A DNA stretch of 22,156 nucleotides from a virus. A program made the position numbers and the translations under genes. The stretch lies in the IMG/VR virus record IMGVR_UViG_3300046468_001412, positions 1 through 22,156 of that record; one strand, 5' to 3'. The notes under the pieces were generated by a model. The model searched no databases. It had not been told where the DNA came from and saw only the letters and a list, made by a program, of their open reading frames with translations. Shown here in pieces: positions 1 to 8,600 of the stretch. The stretch's first letter is position 1, and the number at the start of each line of letters is the position of its first letter.

Positions 1-30
1 ACCGTATTGTGAAAGATTAACTAATGTCAT
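1..30 (-). CDS. Partial CDS, N-terminus only (possible replicative helicase)
   Basis: An ATG at 30-28 lies three bases after the stop of the 5' nuclease gene and opens a frame that runs to the window edge without a stop. It gives ten residues, MTLVNLSQYG. The tight spacing matches the rest of this replication block, so a real downstream gene is likely. In T4 the gp41 helicase lies near uvsX, and phage DnaB-like helicases can start with a similar short leader, but ten residues cannot identify a family. The helicase idea is only a guess from context. Confidence 0.4.
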   Translation of the reverse strand, partial: MTLVNLSQYG

Positions 31-33
31 AAC

Positions 34-1077
34 TTATTTTTCTGTAAAACTATTTAATATTTTAAAAATGTCTTTTAACCAAAAATCTACATTGCGTATC
101 ATTTTGCCAATTCCGTCTTCATTATAAATTCGTAAAAAAGATTCGGGATTCAAAGTTGGAGCTGAAAGCTTCGTATAGTCTTCAAGATCTGATTTATCTT
201 GTTCATCAAGTAATGGATTTGCTAGGTCCATTAATTTATAATTATTTTCTAAACGGTCAAATTCATTTATAATACGAGCATAAACTACATGATCTTTTAA
301 TTTTTCTTCTGAAATATCATAGATATCATCCATAGTTAATGGGCGTTCATTTAACTCAGGGAATTTTTTAAATAATCCTTTTTCACCTAATCCTTTAATA
401 CCTTTGATTTTATCCGAAGCATCACCTAATAATGTTTTATATAAAATGAAATTTTCTGATAATACACCAAATTTATTTTCAAGAGTGTCTTGTTGATAAA
501 ATACCTTTTCCATTGGTCTATAAACAGTAACATTATCATTTACTAATTGTAAAAAATCTTTATCACTAGATACTATAATACATTTTGAATTATATTCTTG
601 AGGGAGGTATTGAGCATAATGAGCAATAATATCATCTGCTTCTGCTTTATCTATTGATACTGTTCTAACAGGAAGACATTTTAAATAATGAACTAGACGA
701 ACAATTTGGTCTATTTTAGAATTATGTTCATCATCTAAATCATCAAATATTTCCCAATTAGTAATACGAGAAGTATGTCTATCCTTTTTATAATCAGGAT
801 TTACATTTTTTCTATTATTAGCGGAACCTACCCCATCAAATACTACATAAACTGATGTTGGTTGGATTTGATTAATCAATGATCCTAATGAACGTATAAA
901 TCCACCTAGACCCCCAATATGGACCCCATCTTGATTTACTATATTCATCATAGCAAAATTTCTAAAAAATAGATTTAATCCATCTATTAATAGAACACGA
1001 TCATGCTCATTTGAGGAAACAGTATCATTCTCCTCATTTATATTATTGAGGAGTTTAAGGTAATCTTTTTGTTTCAT
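34..1077 (-). CDS. FEN/T4 RNase H-type 5'-3' exonuclease
   Basis: A 347-residue structure-specific 5' nuclease of the FEN-1/T4 RNase H family, which removes RNA primers and flaps during lagging-strand synthesis. The acidic two-metal site is visible in order: LIDGLN (about 30-35, D32), VVFDG (78-82, D81), KAEADD (144-149) and SSDKDF (170-175). A helix-hairpin-helix segment, GDASDKIKGIKGLGEK (about 218-233), is the duplex-binding H3TH motif. The length is a little above T4 RNase H (305 aa), with an extra N-terminal leader of about 25 residues before the first strand. It starts 61 bases after uvsX, beyond a strong RNA hairpin, and is followed after three bases by another start codon, so it probably heads or joins a replication operon. 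The family is clear; the T4 rnh name is inferred from context. Confidence 0.9.
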   Translation of the reverse strand: MKQKDYLKLLNNINEENDTVSSNEHDRVLLIDGLNLFFRNFAMMNIVNQDGVHIGGLGGFIRSLGSLINQIQPTSVYVVFDGVGSANNRKNVNPDYKKDRHTSRITNWEIFDDLDDEHNSKIDQIVRLVHYLKCLPVRTVSIDKAEADDIIAHYAQYLPQEYNSKCIIVSSDKDFLQLVNDNVTVYRPMEKVFYQQDTLENKFGVLSENFILYKTLLGDASDKIKGIKGLGEKGLFKKFPELNERPLTMDDIYDISEEKLKDHVVYARIINEFDRLENNYKLMDLANPLLDEQDKSDLEDYTKLSAPTLNPESFLRIYNEDGIGKMIRNVDFWLKDIFKILNSFTEK

Positions 1078-1101
1078 AACTTTTTATTTGATGGGAATGT
1101 A

Positions 1102-1134
1102 ATATAGGGAGATGGCTAAACCAACCCCCTATAT
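1102..1134 (-). terminator. Strong RNA hairpin between uvsX and the 5' nuclease gene
   Basis: On the coding strand ATATAGGGGGTTGG pairs with CCATCTCCCTATAT around a TTTAG loop. That gives 14 positions with one T-T mismatch and one G-U pair. It starts five bases after the uvsX stop codon. No T-run follows, so it is not a textbook intrinsic terminator. It could end transcription, protect the uvsX mRNA 3' end, or be a processing site. Confidence 0.55.
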
Positions 1135-1138
1135 ACAT

Positions 1139-2221
1139 TTATTCAGGTTCTTGTGCAAATATATTGGTAGGCGCTTCTGATGATTCTTCTTCAAAAATAT
1201 CAAAATCAGTTCCTCCTAATATTCTACTCCACTCTTCTACTTGATCAGATTTGTAATCTTTAAGGGCTTTATCATTATCTTCAATAAAACCATGAGGTGT
1301 CATAATAATTTTACCTCTAGTAGTAATACCATTAATATGATTTTTATCAATCTGGAGATTAGTACGTTTAGCAAATTCGACTTGTTTACCGTCTTTAACA
1401 GCTTTAATTTTATTAGTACCAGCATTTGCTATATTACCAAATGTAACTACGAATGTAGCGTCATACCACATAGCAAACCCACCTTTATTCATCATTTTAG
1501 GTTTACCCATAGGCATTTCTGCTTTAGCTGCCCATACTTTATTAACGCAAACTAAAGTATTAGTATATGGTGATGACTCTTTACGAGACATTACTACTTT
1601 TTGGTTTACATTATTACTGAATTGGGTGGACATTGCTCCTGCATTCCACTCATTATTATTTTTGTTTGATTTAATAGACATTTCACAAGGGATAGAACCA
1701 ATTGAATCCCAAAAGAAACATAAGTCATAAGGTAAATTACCTTTTTTCTGCTCATCCATTAAATCTAAAACAAATCCAGCTACATCCTCAATTGTATTTA
1801 GATTTTCTCTATCTACATAAATAAAGTTACCCTCGTAATTAATAATTTCTCCAGTTTCTTCATCTACTACTTCATTAAATTCTAAACCCATTTGTTTAGC
1901 ATGTTCCCAATTCCATTTCATCTCAGTAACAATAAATACTGGAAGTATACCTGCTTTTTGGGCATTAACTGCTGCTTCAATCAAAGCAGTAGTTTTTCCA
2001 GTATCTGAATGTCCACGAAGTAGACAAATATGCCCAGTAGGAATACCAGGCACACTTGTAACTTCTTGAAATGCTTTAGAAAGGGGAATCCATTGTTGCG
2101 GCTTAAACTTAACACTATTGTTAAGCATTTTTTTCTCCTTGAATTTATTTAAGTCAAAGTTTGCTTTTAATTCTTTGGAGACGGCAGCCGTCAAAGATTC
2201 ACTCTTTTTCTTTCTTGGCAT
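1139..2221 (-). CDS. uvsX: UvsX-type RecA-family recombinase
   Basis: A 360-residue strand-exchange recombinase of the RecA/UvsX family. It forms filaments on ssDNA and drives recombination-dependent replication and repair with gp32. The Walker A loop is GHSDTGKT (70-77), followed by an ALIEAAVNAQKAG helix. A Walker B strand ends in LCFFWDS (about 168-173, D172). The N-terminal 40 residues are Lys-rich, and the C-terminal tail is acidic (about 320-360), as in other UvsX proteins. The length is close to T4 UvsX (about 390 aa). It begins 17 bases after gene 32, so the two are surely co-transcribed, and it is followed by a hairpin. There is no Shine-Dalgarno sequence before the ATG. Identification is firm from the P-loop, the length and the gp32 neighbour. 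Confidence 0.95.
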   Translation of the reverse strand: MPRKKKSESLTAAVSKELKANFDLNKFKEKKMLNNSVKFKPQQWIPLSKAFQEVTSVPGIPTGHICLLRGHSDTGKTTALIEAAVNAQKAGILPVFIVTEMKWNWEHAKQMGLEFNEVVDEETGEIINYEGNFIYVDRENLNTIEDVAGFVLDLMDEQKKGNLPYDLCFFWDSIGSIPCEMSIKSNKNNNEWNAGAMSTQFSNNVNQKVVMSRKESSPYTNTLVCVNKVWAAKAEMPMGKPKMMNKGGFAMWYDATFVVTFGNIANAGTNKIKAVKDGKQVEFAKRTNLQIDKNHINGITTRGKIIMTPHGFIEDNDKALKDYKSDQVEEWSRILGGTDFDIFEEESSEAPTNIFAQEPE

Positions 2222-2238
2222 AATAAGTTAATTTTTAA

Positions 2239-3054
2239 TTAAAATGGTAAATCGTCATCTTCAAACATTGAATCAAATTTCTCAGTTTTTGACTGTTTTG
2301 TTGGTGTCTTAACTGAGTAATTTTGTTGAGGAGAAGGAGTAACTGCTACTGGTTCCTTTTCATCATCAATGATATCACCTTCTTGAGCTTCATCTTCAGG
2401 AGCTAACCATTCTTGAAGTGATTTTTTCATTTCATCAAATGAATAACGCTTAAATACCTCTAGAGGGTTTGGTTGATCATCTAACCATTTTTGAACTTGA
2501 TCTGCATCTGCACTCAATGGTGTTTGAGTAACTTTAGGCATAATAGATGATTTATTATAAGCTGTACCTGTTGTCTCTGGACCTACTGTACTAATAGTAA
2601 TGTCGCGACCTGTAGCTACATCTGTAAAATCACCTACATCTTCATTATCGGCTAGGTTCAAGAAATCCATATACATTTCTTTACCAAACTGCCATAATTT
2701 AACACCTTCATCTTCTTGCCCACGAACAATTACAGGTGCAAAGATACGCATTTTAGCATCAAGTTTCTTAGCTAGACGCCAGTTATCTCGATCACTAGTT
2801 TGACGCAGTTGTTTTGCAAATTCTGCAATCGGATCTGATTCGCCAAAATTAGTTGGTGAGATCATTACTCGTTGACCAATACCATAATAGAAAAATGCTT
2901 CAGTAAATGGGTTTGATTTGTTGAACTTATTAGGTACAACACGTACTACTTGTTTTCCAACTTCAGGACGCCAAAAGATATTTCTTTTGCCTCCTGTTGG
3001 AGATGATTTTGTTTGAAGTGAATTCAAACGGCTTTTGATTTCTTTTAAATCCAT
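2239..3054 (-). CDS. 32: gp32-like single-stranded DNA-binding protein
   Basis: A 271-residue homologue of T4 gp32, which coats ssDNA during replication and recombination and loads UvsX. It has a basic N-terminus (MDLKEIKSRLNSLQ), an aromatic-rich OB-fold core with RNIFWRPEVGKQVVRVVP (about 24-41) and WQFGKEMYMDFLNL, and a low-complexity C-terminal tail rich in Asp/Glu ending FEDDDLPF. Such a tail is the usual partner-binding tip of SSBs. The protein contains no cysteine and no histidine, so the zinc site of T4 gp32 (one His, three Cys) is absent; the equivalent loop seems to be ISPTNFGESDPI. It sits directly before uvsX, the expected functional partner. The leader is A/T-rich without a Shine-Dalgarno sequence. 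Confidence 0.9.
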   Translation of the reverse strand: MDLKEIKSRLNSLQTKSSPTGGKRNIFWRPEVGKQVVRVVPNKFNKSNPFTEAFFYYGIGQRVMISPTNFGESDPIAEFAKQLRQTSDRDNWRLAKKLDAKMRIFAPVIVRGQEDEGVKLWQFGKEMYMDFLNLADNEDVGDFTDVATGRDITISTVGPETTGTAYNKSSIMPKVTQTPLSADADQVQKWLDDQPNPLEVFKRYSFDEMKKSLQEWLAPEDEAQEGDIIDDEKEPVAVTPSPQQNYSVKTPTKQSKTEKFDSMFEDDDLPF

Positions 3055-3077
3055 GTTTTATAACTATTTTTATTAAT

Positions 3078-3099
3078 GAAACTAAATATACGAAACTAA
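3078..3099. repeat. Short direct repeat GAAACTAA in the gene 32 leader
   Basis: GAAACTAA occurs at 3078-3085 and again at 3092-3099 (plus strand), a 14-base period, 24-45 bases upstream of the gene 32 start codon. The leader is otherwise A/T-rich and unstructured. T4 gp32 represses its own translation by binding its mRNA leader, so a regulatory role is conceivable, but nothing here proves it. Chance is a real alternative in DNA this AT-rich. Confidence 0.25.
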
Positions 3100-3114
3100 T
3101 TTAGGGCAACCAAA

Positions 3115-3582
3115 CTACAGTTCAACAATTTTGTGAACTTTTGTATTTAATTGTCTAATGTCATTTTGTTGGGTAAGAAGAATACAATTACGATAATGCT
3201 TCCAATCAACTCTAAATCTGGTATCTACTATTCCACCGTTGAGGGATTTGATTAGGGTATTTAATGCATTGATTGTATATAGTGTATTTGTATCTTTTTT
3301 TCTATGTACTAGAATAGTATTGTCAGGAATAGTATCAACATTTCCTTGATCAACATTATATGTTATAACGTATTCACCTGTACTTTTAATAAAAAGGACA
3401 AACATTTTATTATACATTATACTGTATGAGTTAGATATAGAATATATCTTTTCGTCAATGAATTCTTCATCAACAAAAGTACAAAATAACTTATTATTCA
3501 CGTCTATTGTGTTTAGGGATTTTTCAAAATCGTATCCCTTATACATATATTGACTAGGGGGCAAAATCGTAGGTGCTTCCAT
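3115..3582 (-). CDS. Hypothetical protein between polymerase and gene 32
   Basis: A 155-residue protein I do not recognise. It has no membrane segment, signal peptide or metal-binding cluster. It alternates short hydrophobic strands (KMFVLFIKS, GEYVITYNV, NTILVHRKK) with charged turns, which suggests a small beta-rich or alpha/beta fold. With the first ATG the gene overlaps the polymerase gene by 29 bases. A second ATG at 3546 (residue 13, MYKGYDFEK) would remove the overlap and give 143 residues with a seven-base gap, and may be the true start. Its place between a DNA polymerase and gene 32 points to replication, recombination or their control, but that rests on position only. Confidence 0.7.
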   Translation of the reverse strand: MEAPTILPPSQYMYKGYDFEKSLNTIDVNNKLFCTFVDEEFIDEKIYSISNSYSIMYNKMFVLFIKSTGEYVITYNVDQGNVDTIPDNTILVHRKKDTNTLYTINALNTLIKSLNGGIVDTRFRVDWKHYRNCILLTQQNDIRQLNTKVHKIVEL

Positions 3583-4822
3583 AACTGTTTTTTATATTAA
3601 CTTGATATTTTTTAAAAATTTGTTCTATTTCTATTTCTAATTGTTCACTTTTGTCTAAATCAAATAAAAAACTATCGTAAGTATATAATACTAATTTAGT
3701 ATTTTTACCACATAGTAATTTATGTAACTCAATCAATATACAAATGTTAGTTGCGGTCTCCAAGTTTTGGAGGACATAATTAAACAACTTTTGAGGATTC
3801 ATATTGTCTAATTTTGACTTATAAAACCTATACCCAGAGGTTGGAACTTCTATATACCCCACCTCATTGAATTTCTTCCAGTTATCCTCAATATATACAC
3901 TTGTTTTCTTAAAGAATGGAAGGTCTTTATAATTATCAAATACTCCTCCGTATAATTGCTTAAAGGTTAATTCCTTTGCTTTCTTATATTCTACACCATA
4001 CATTTCGGCAAACGCTTGATGGATGTCTCCCTCACCGAAATCATAATCTACCAATTTAGCTGCTAAAGTGGGGTGATAAGCGGATATATCATATTCTACA
4101 AATTCATCATTTCGAGGTATAAAACTTTTTCTACAACCATTTTCCTTATTAAGAGCGGCATAATTAACTCCCCCAAATTTATTAGATGGTCTAGTCGTTA
4201 GTGTATTGTAGTTATATGATGTGTATACAAATTCGTCGTCAACTGGGTGAAAATGGGTTTCAAATTCATCTTTATTTATTTTAATTCCATTTTTTTCCAA
4301 TCCAAGGAAAGCTAATGGTGCCCACTTATTATAAAAATCGAAATATGGTGGTCTTTCTTCCTCGAATCCATGTTTTACATTATTGTATATCAATTGACAA
4401 GTCTCATAATGTTTTACTATAGGGATTATTGTATTGATATCTTTTTTATTTGGATATCTTTGGTATAATATATGATGAGCTTGTGTTTTATCTTGTATAT
4501 ACGGAGGAATAATTGTGGATACGTCGAGCAAGCTTTGAATTTGAAAATAAAATAATGTTGATTTTTTATCTCGGGTCCATAATGATTTAGTTTGTGTTAA
4601 TAATTCATTTACTAACGTTTTACTTACACCTAAACACTCGCTATGCGTAATACATAACATAAAACCTTTTGGCTCAACAAACGGTTTAAAATAAACTAGA
4701 GAAACATCATTATTAGCAGGATGAACATTATCACTTAAAGGTATTACTTCAATGAATGCATCTCTAAATTGCCTACTAATTAAATAATTTATTTGTTCTT
4801 CTGTCTCTACAAGCCAATACAT
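3554..4822 (-). CDS. Compact divergent family A DNA polymerase
   Basis: A 422-residue protein with the palm and fingers motifs of family A (Pol I) DNA polymerases. Before motif A there is WAPLAFLGLEKNGIKIN (about 167-183) and a TTRPSNKFGGVNYAAL segment, matching the Pol I region that binds primer-template. Motif A is VEYDISAYHP (D245). Motif B is KAKELTFKQLYGG, with K283, F287 and Y291 spaced like K758, F762 and Y766 of E. coli Pol I. Motif C is LYTYDSFLF (D383), where Pol I has HDE, so the Glu is replaced by Ser. The first 160 residues resemble a worn-down exonuclease domain with no clear DxE or DxxxD metal ligands. It is short for Pol I (about 930 aa) and T7 polymerase (704 aa). T4 itself uses a family B enzyme. 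It could be the main replicase, a gap-filling enzyme, or a partial enzyme. Confidence 0.8.
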   Translation of the reverse strand: MYWLVETEEQINYLISRQFRDAFIEVIPLSDNVHPANNDVSLVYFKPFVEPKGFMLCITHSECLGVSKTLVNELLTQTKSLWTRDKKSTLFYFQIQSLLDVSTIIPPYIQDKTQAHHILYQRYPNKKDINTIIPIVKHYETCQLIYNNVKHGFEEERPPYFDFYNKWAPLAFLGLEKNGIKINKDEFETHFHPVDDEFVYTSYNYNTLTTRPSNKFGGVNYAALNKENGCRKSFIPRNDEFVEYDISAYHPTLAAKLVDYDFGEGDIHQAFAEMYGVEYKKAKELTFKQLYGGVFDNYKDLPFFKKTSVYIEDNWKKFNEVGYIEVPTSGYRFYKSKLDNMNPQKLFNYVLQNLETATNICILIELHKLLCGKNTKLVLYTYDSFLFDLDKSEQLEIEIEQIFKKYQVNIKNSYGSTYDFAP

Positions 4823-4879
4823 TTATAACCGATTTTGAATCCAATATAATGAATTTACTTACGGTTTCCAACTTTGTTT

Positions 4880-5656
4880 TTAATATCCTCCTCTATTTGT
4901 ATTATTTGAGGTTGATGAATTGGTTGAAGTTGGTAATGTTTTAGATAGTTTTTTAGATAATTTTACAGAATCTAGTTTTTTAGATTCTTTATGTGTTTTT
5001 CCTTCCATTATTCTACCATCAGGCATTACATGAAAATCTTCACCTATATAATATTTGACGTAATTTTTTCTTAGGAATTGAGATAAACCTTTAAAATTAT
5101 TTTTTTCTTGAATGAATACTACACTTTCATTTGTTTTATATACATCAGTAGCATTTCCTCTTATTTGCCAAGGTATTTCAGTTACATAATATAATTGCCA
5201 AAGATATTCACTATTTTTTGAGTCTAAATTTTTATAAGCTAATTGGTTTATTTCAATAAAAGAATAATTATTTATTTGTTTAGCAAAATACCTAGTAAAA
5301 TATCCTCGTTTATAATCTTCTACATTTGGATTTGGATAAAAGGGGACTGGGATTTGTTGGTTTTTAGGGGAGTCATCTAAATTCCCAATATAATTGTTTA
5401 CTATAGTATTATTTATGTTAATATCACTAATTGTAATTTCATTTATAATTTTGGTTGTATTTGGAGTTGTATCTTCTATTAAAGGTATTAATTCTTCAGG
5501 ATATCTTTGAGAGTTTGGAGTTACCCCTACATACATTTTTCCATTTGATATTTTATAATAAGGACCTGTATATAATTCTAAATTGGATGATTTTACAAGA
5601 TTATCCCCATTAGAATATAAATTAGTTTGGATTTTATTTTTAGGGTAATAAGGCAT
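4880..5656 (-). CDS. Hypothetical structural (baseplate-region) protein
   Basis: A 258-residue protein without a recognised family. The N-terminus (TNLYSNGDNLV, then LYTGPYYKISNGKMYVG) is a Tyr/Gly/Asn-rich beta pattern like small repeats in T4-like tail or baseplate proteins. The middle (about 115-205) is aromatic and globular (RYFAKQINNYSFIEI, YLWQLYYVTEIPWQI). The C-terminal 50 residues are Lys/Ser/Thr-rich and end in a disordered Ser/Asn tail. Its start codon shares one base with the stop of the 1013-aa gene (TAATG), so translation is probably coupled and the two products may act together. No catalytic motif is visible. It is the last gene of the tail block; 57 bases later the polymerase gene starts. 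Confidence 0.7.
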   Translation of the reverse strand: MPYYPKNKIQTNLYSNGDNLVKSSNLELYTGPYYKISNGKMYVGVTPNSQRYPEELIPLIEDTTPNTTKIINEITISDININNTIVNNYIGNLDDSPKNQQIPVPFYPNPNVEDYKRGYFTRYFAKQINNYSFIEINQLAYKNLDSKNSEYLWQLYYVTEIPWQIRGNATDVYKTNESVVFIQEKNNFKGLSQFLRKNYVKYYIGEDFHVMPDGRIMEGKTHKESKKLDSVKLSKKLSKTLPTSTNSSTSNNTNRGGY

Positions 5657-8600
5657 TATTCTTGTGGTTTTGCTCCTACACTAAGAGAATCAATACTAGT
5701 AGTCCATTCATTATTATCTATTTTGTGAGATATTCCTTTTACTAAAAAGTTAATTACTCCTCCTTGATCACCTGATCTATAGCTATATGGTAATACATCT
5801 TCAGTAATAGAAAATCTTTCATAATTTCTTATCCCAGATATTCCTTGCATGTCTAATTTAAGATTAAAGGGTATAAAGAAGGGTGCTGGGGACTTTTTTA
5901 GGTATAAAGGATTACCTGTTAAATACATTGCTATATCTCTATTTTTAGATCTCATAGATTTAACACTATCTTCAGCATACTTTTTTTTATTATATAATAT
6001 TTCAACTTCTTTTTCTACAGTTTCTAAAGTTTGATTAAATATTACAGTAGGATCATTTTTACCAGATTTAGCTCCTTCAATACTATCAGCATCTAATTTA
6101 ACTGTAATTAATCGATCAACTAAACCTGTGTTTAGTTTTGATAATCCTGTAGCATTTTCTCCTACAATATTACCATTAGCTTGAGCAGAAATAGTAGCCA
6201 TAGCCGCCATATTAGGGGGTAATTGGACTTGGAAATCTACATTAGTAACAAAGCTACCTTTTTGAGATGCTTCATTTCCAATACCATACACATTAAATAC
6301 CCCCATTTTTTGTCGTTTTTTATTTTCTTTATCAGGGAAAGTTCTTTCAGCTGCAGGGACATTATTAGCGTCGATTATTGTTAATGTATTTTCCTCAGTA
6401 TTAAATGTAGGTTCTAGCTTATTAACATTACCTAAAGCATCATTTATTTCATTAAGTAAACTAGTTAAAAATTTATTAAGATTTACTTTACCATTTTTAT
6501 CTATATTTTTATCTAATACTGAAGCTGTTTGATCTATATTAACCATGATATTCATTAGTCTTCCTATTTGATCATTTTCTTTTATAGTAAAAGGAATGTT
6601 TTTTTCTAAATCTTTAAGAATATTCCATTCAATTTCTTTACTTTCATCAGTAACATTATTAGAACTTTTATAAACACTAGGAATGACACATACTTTAGGA
6701 TCTGATGAAAATTGTCCAGGGAAGCGAAGACAAAAATTTCGTTCTACATTATAATCAACATTAAAAATAGGATTAGGTTTAGTTTCAGTACTATTGGGGT
6801 CTCTTGGTTTACCTCCCTCTTTTTCATCTGTTTTAGTGTTATCATATACTAACAAATTTTCTTCAATCCATTTAAGCATATATCCTAACCTAACATAGTA
6901 AAAATTTAAACTAATAGTTGAAACTCCTGTTTGATCTGAATTAGCTGAATTAGCTTTGAATGCTAATTTATATAATTCTTTTGGAGCTTTTTCATGTTGG
7001 GCTTCTACCCTCCACTGATATAATTGTTGGTTAAATAAACTTTTATTTGCTGTTTCTTTTGATGTTTCCGGAGAAAGTTTAAGTTGTTCTTTTCGTGCTT
7101 CTATTTGTTGGCGAATTATATTAGCACGTTGTTTTTGTTTTTCTGAAAGTGATTTTTGGTTTTCTAAAGCTGATTTAGCTTTTTCTAAATCTTTGGTTTG
7201 ATCTTTAGATATTCTTTGACCTTGTTTTTTTATTGCAGAAAGAAGTGATCCTAATCGTTGCTTCCATCCATTTAAAGTGCTGGTGCCATCTCGACCAGCC
7301 CAAGCATATCCATTATTTTCTATATTTTCTATCTTATTAACATCCCTTCTTATTTTTGTTTGAAGATTTTTTAAGTTACTGTTAAGGTTCTCACCTTCAG
7401 ATTCTTTAAAATTTGCAAGGATATTAGTAAGATTTTGTCTTTCTTTTTTAATTTGTTGAAATGCTTCTTGGTTTGATTCATTATCCGTAGAAAAGTTAAT
7501 AAATAAAGTACCGGTATATCCTCTTAAAGCTGATCGTGCACCATCATTTACCCAATTTGCATTATTTGCAAAATACTTTTCGTCTCTACTAAAAAACCCA
7601 CCTATAGCCTCATACACTTTAGCAATTTTTTCAATTTTTGCATTTACTTCTTCTACTAAGTTATCTAATTTTTCTTGTTTTTTCTGGAGTTTATCTGCGG
7701 CTGCTTCTTGATCAGCATCTGCTTTCTTTTCAATGTTATTTGCTCCTTTTTTAGCATCTCCTACTTCTTTTGTAGGTTTTATAATTCCTTTTCCTTTAGT
7801 TTTTATAGGAGATTTATTAATTTTTAAAGATTCAATGATATCTCCCATTCCTATTAATTTTAAATTAATATTATAAGTTCCATCATCATTAAATTTCCAA
7901 GTAAAATTAGTAACTTTACCTAACATGGCATCATAATTACATGAATCTAATTTACGTTGTTCATCAATTGCATTGAATATTTTTTGTTGGGTTGTAGTTT
8001 TATCAAAAAATAATTCAAAAGGTTTTGTGGAAAATTTAGTTCTATTTTTTAATTTAAACTCACTAATATTTTCAGACTTAGTGCTATCATTATCTATCCA
8101 TATATTATGACCCCATTCTAAAAGCATTGTATATCCAATCCTAAAGTATAAAATATCAAATATCTGAAGTTGTTCTAGGGAATATACTTTAATGGATACA
8201 TCTGCTTTTTGAATAGCTCCTCTATTATAAAAACTTATTTTAGCATTATCAATAGCAGGCATGGGAACATAACCTTTTTTTCCTAAACCACCCCAACCAT
8301 ATGCTGCTATAGTACTAATAGGATCATCTGAGGAATTATATACCCCAAATTTTAGTTTTGGGTTTAATTGGTTTTTTATCCCTACTACTCCTCCAAATAA
8401 GACACAAGATTTAGCTAATGAATCACCTGTTAGTGTTTCATTTATTCCTCTAGCTTTAAGCTGATTAACTCCCTCTTCTGAGGGGTTATTACCTGTTTCC
8501 GGTTCTTCTTTTGTTATAACTTGAGGGCTTTCAATATTAACTGAGGAAGCTAAACGTAAAAAAGCTGTTTGATTATTAGAATATAGTAAAGTTTTATCAT

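Noticed and set aside
1241-1555. Plus-strand open frames (here and at 2600, 5849, 8641, 9703, 10630, 11233, 11953, 12289, 14714, 16046, 16731)
   Set aside because: All lie opposite well-supported minus-strand genes, have no recognisable domains and read as low-complexity antisense translations.
2222-2238. TTTTAATTAAAA palindrome between gene 32 and uvsX
   Set aside because: It is short, all A/T and overlaps the stop codon of gene 32; such palindromes are expected by chance at this base composition.
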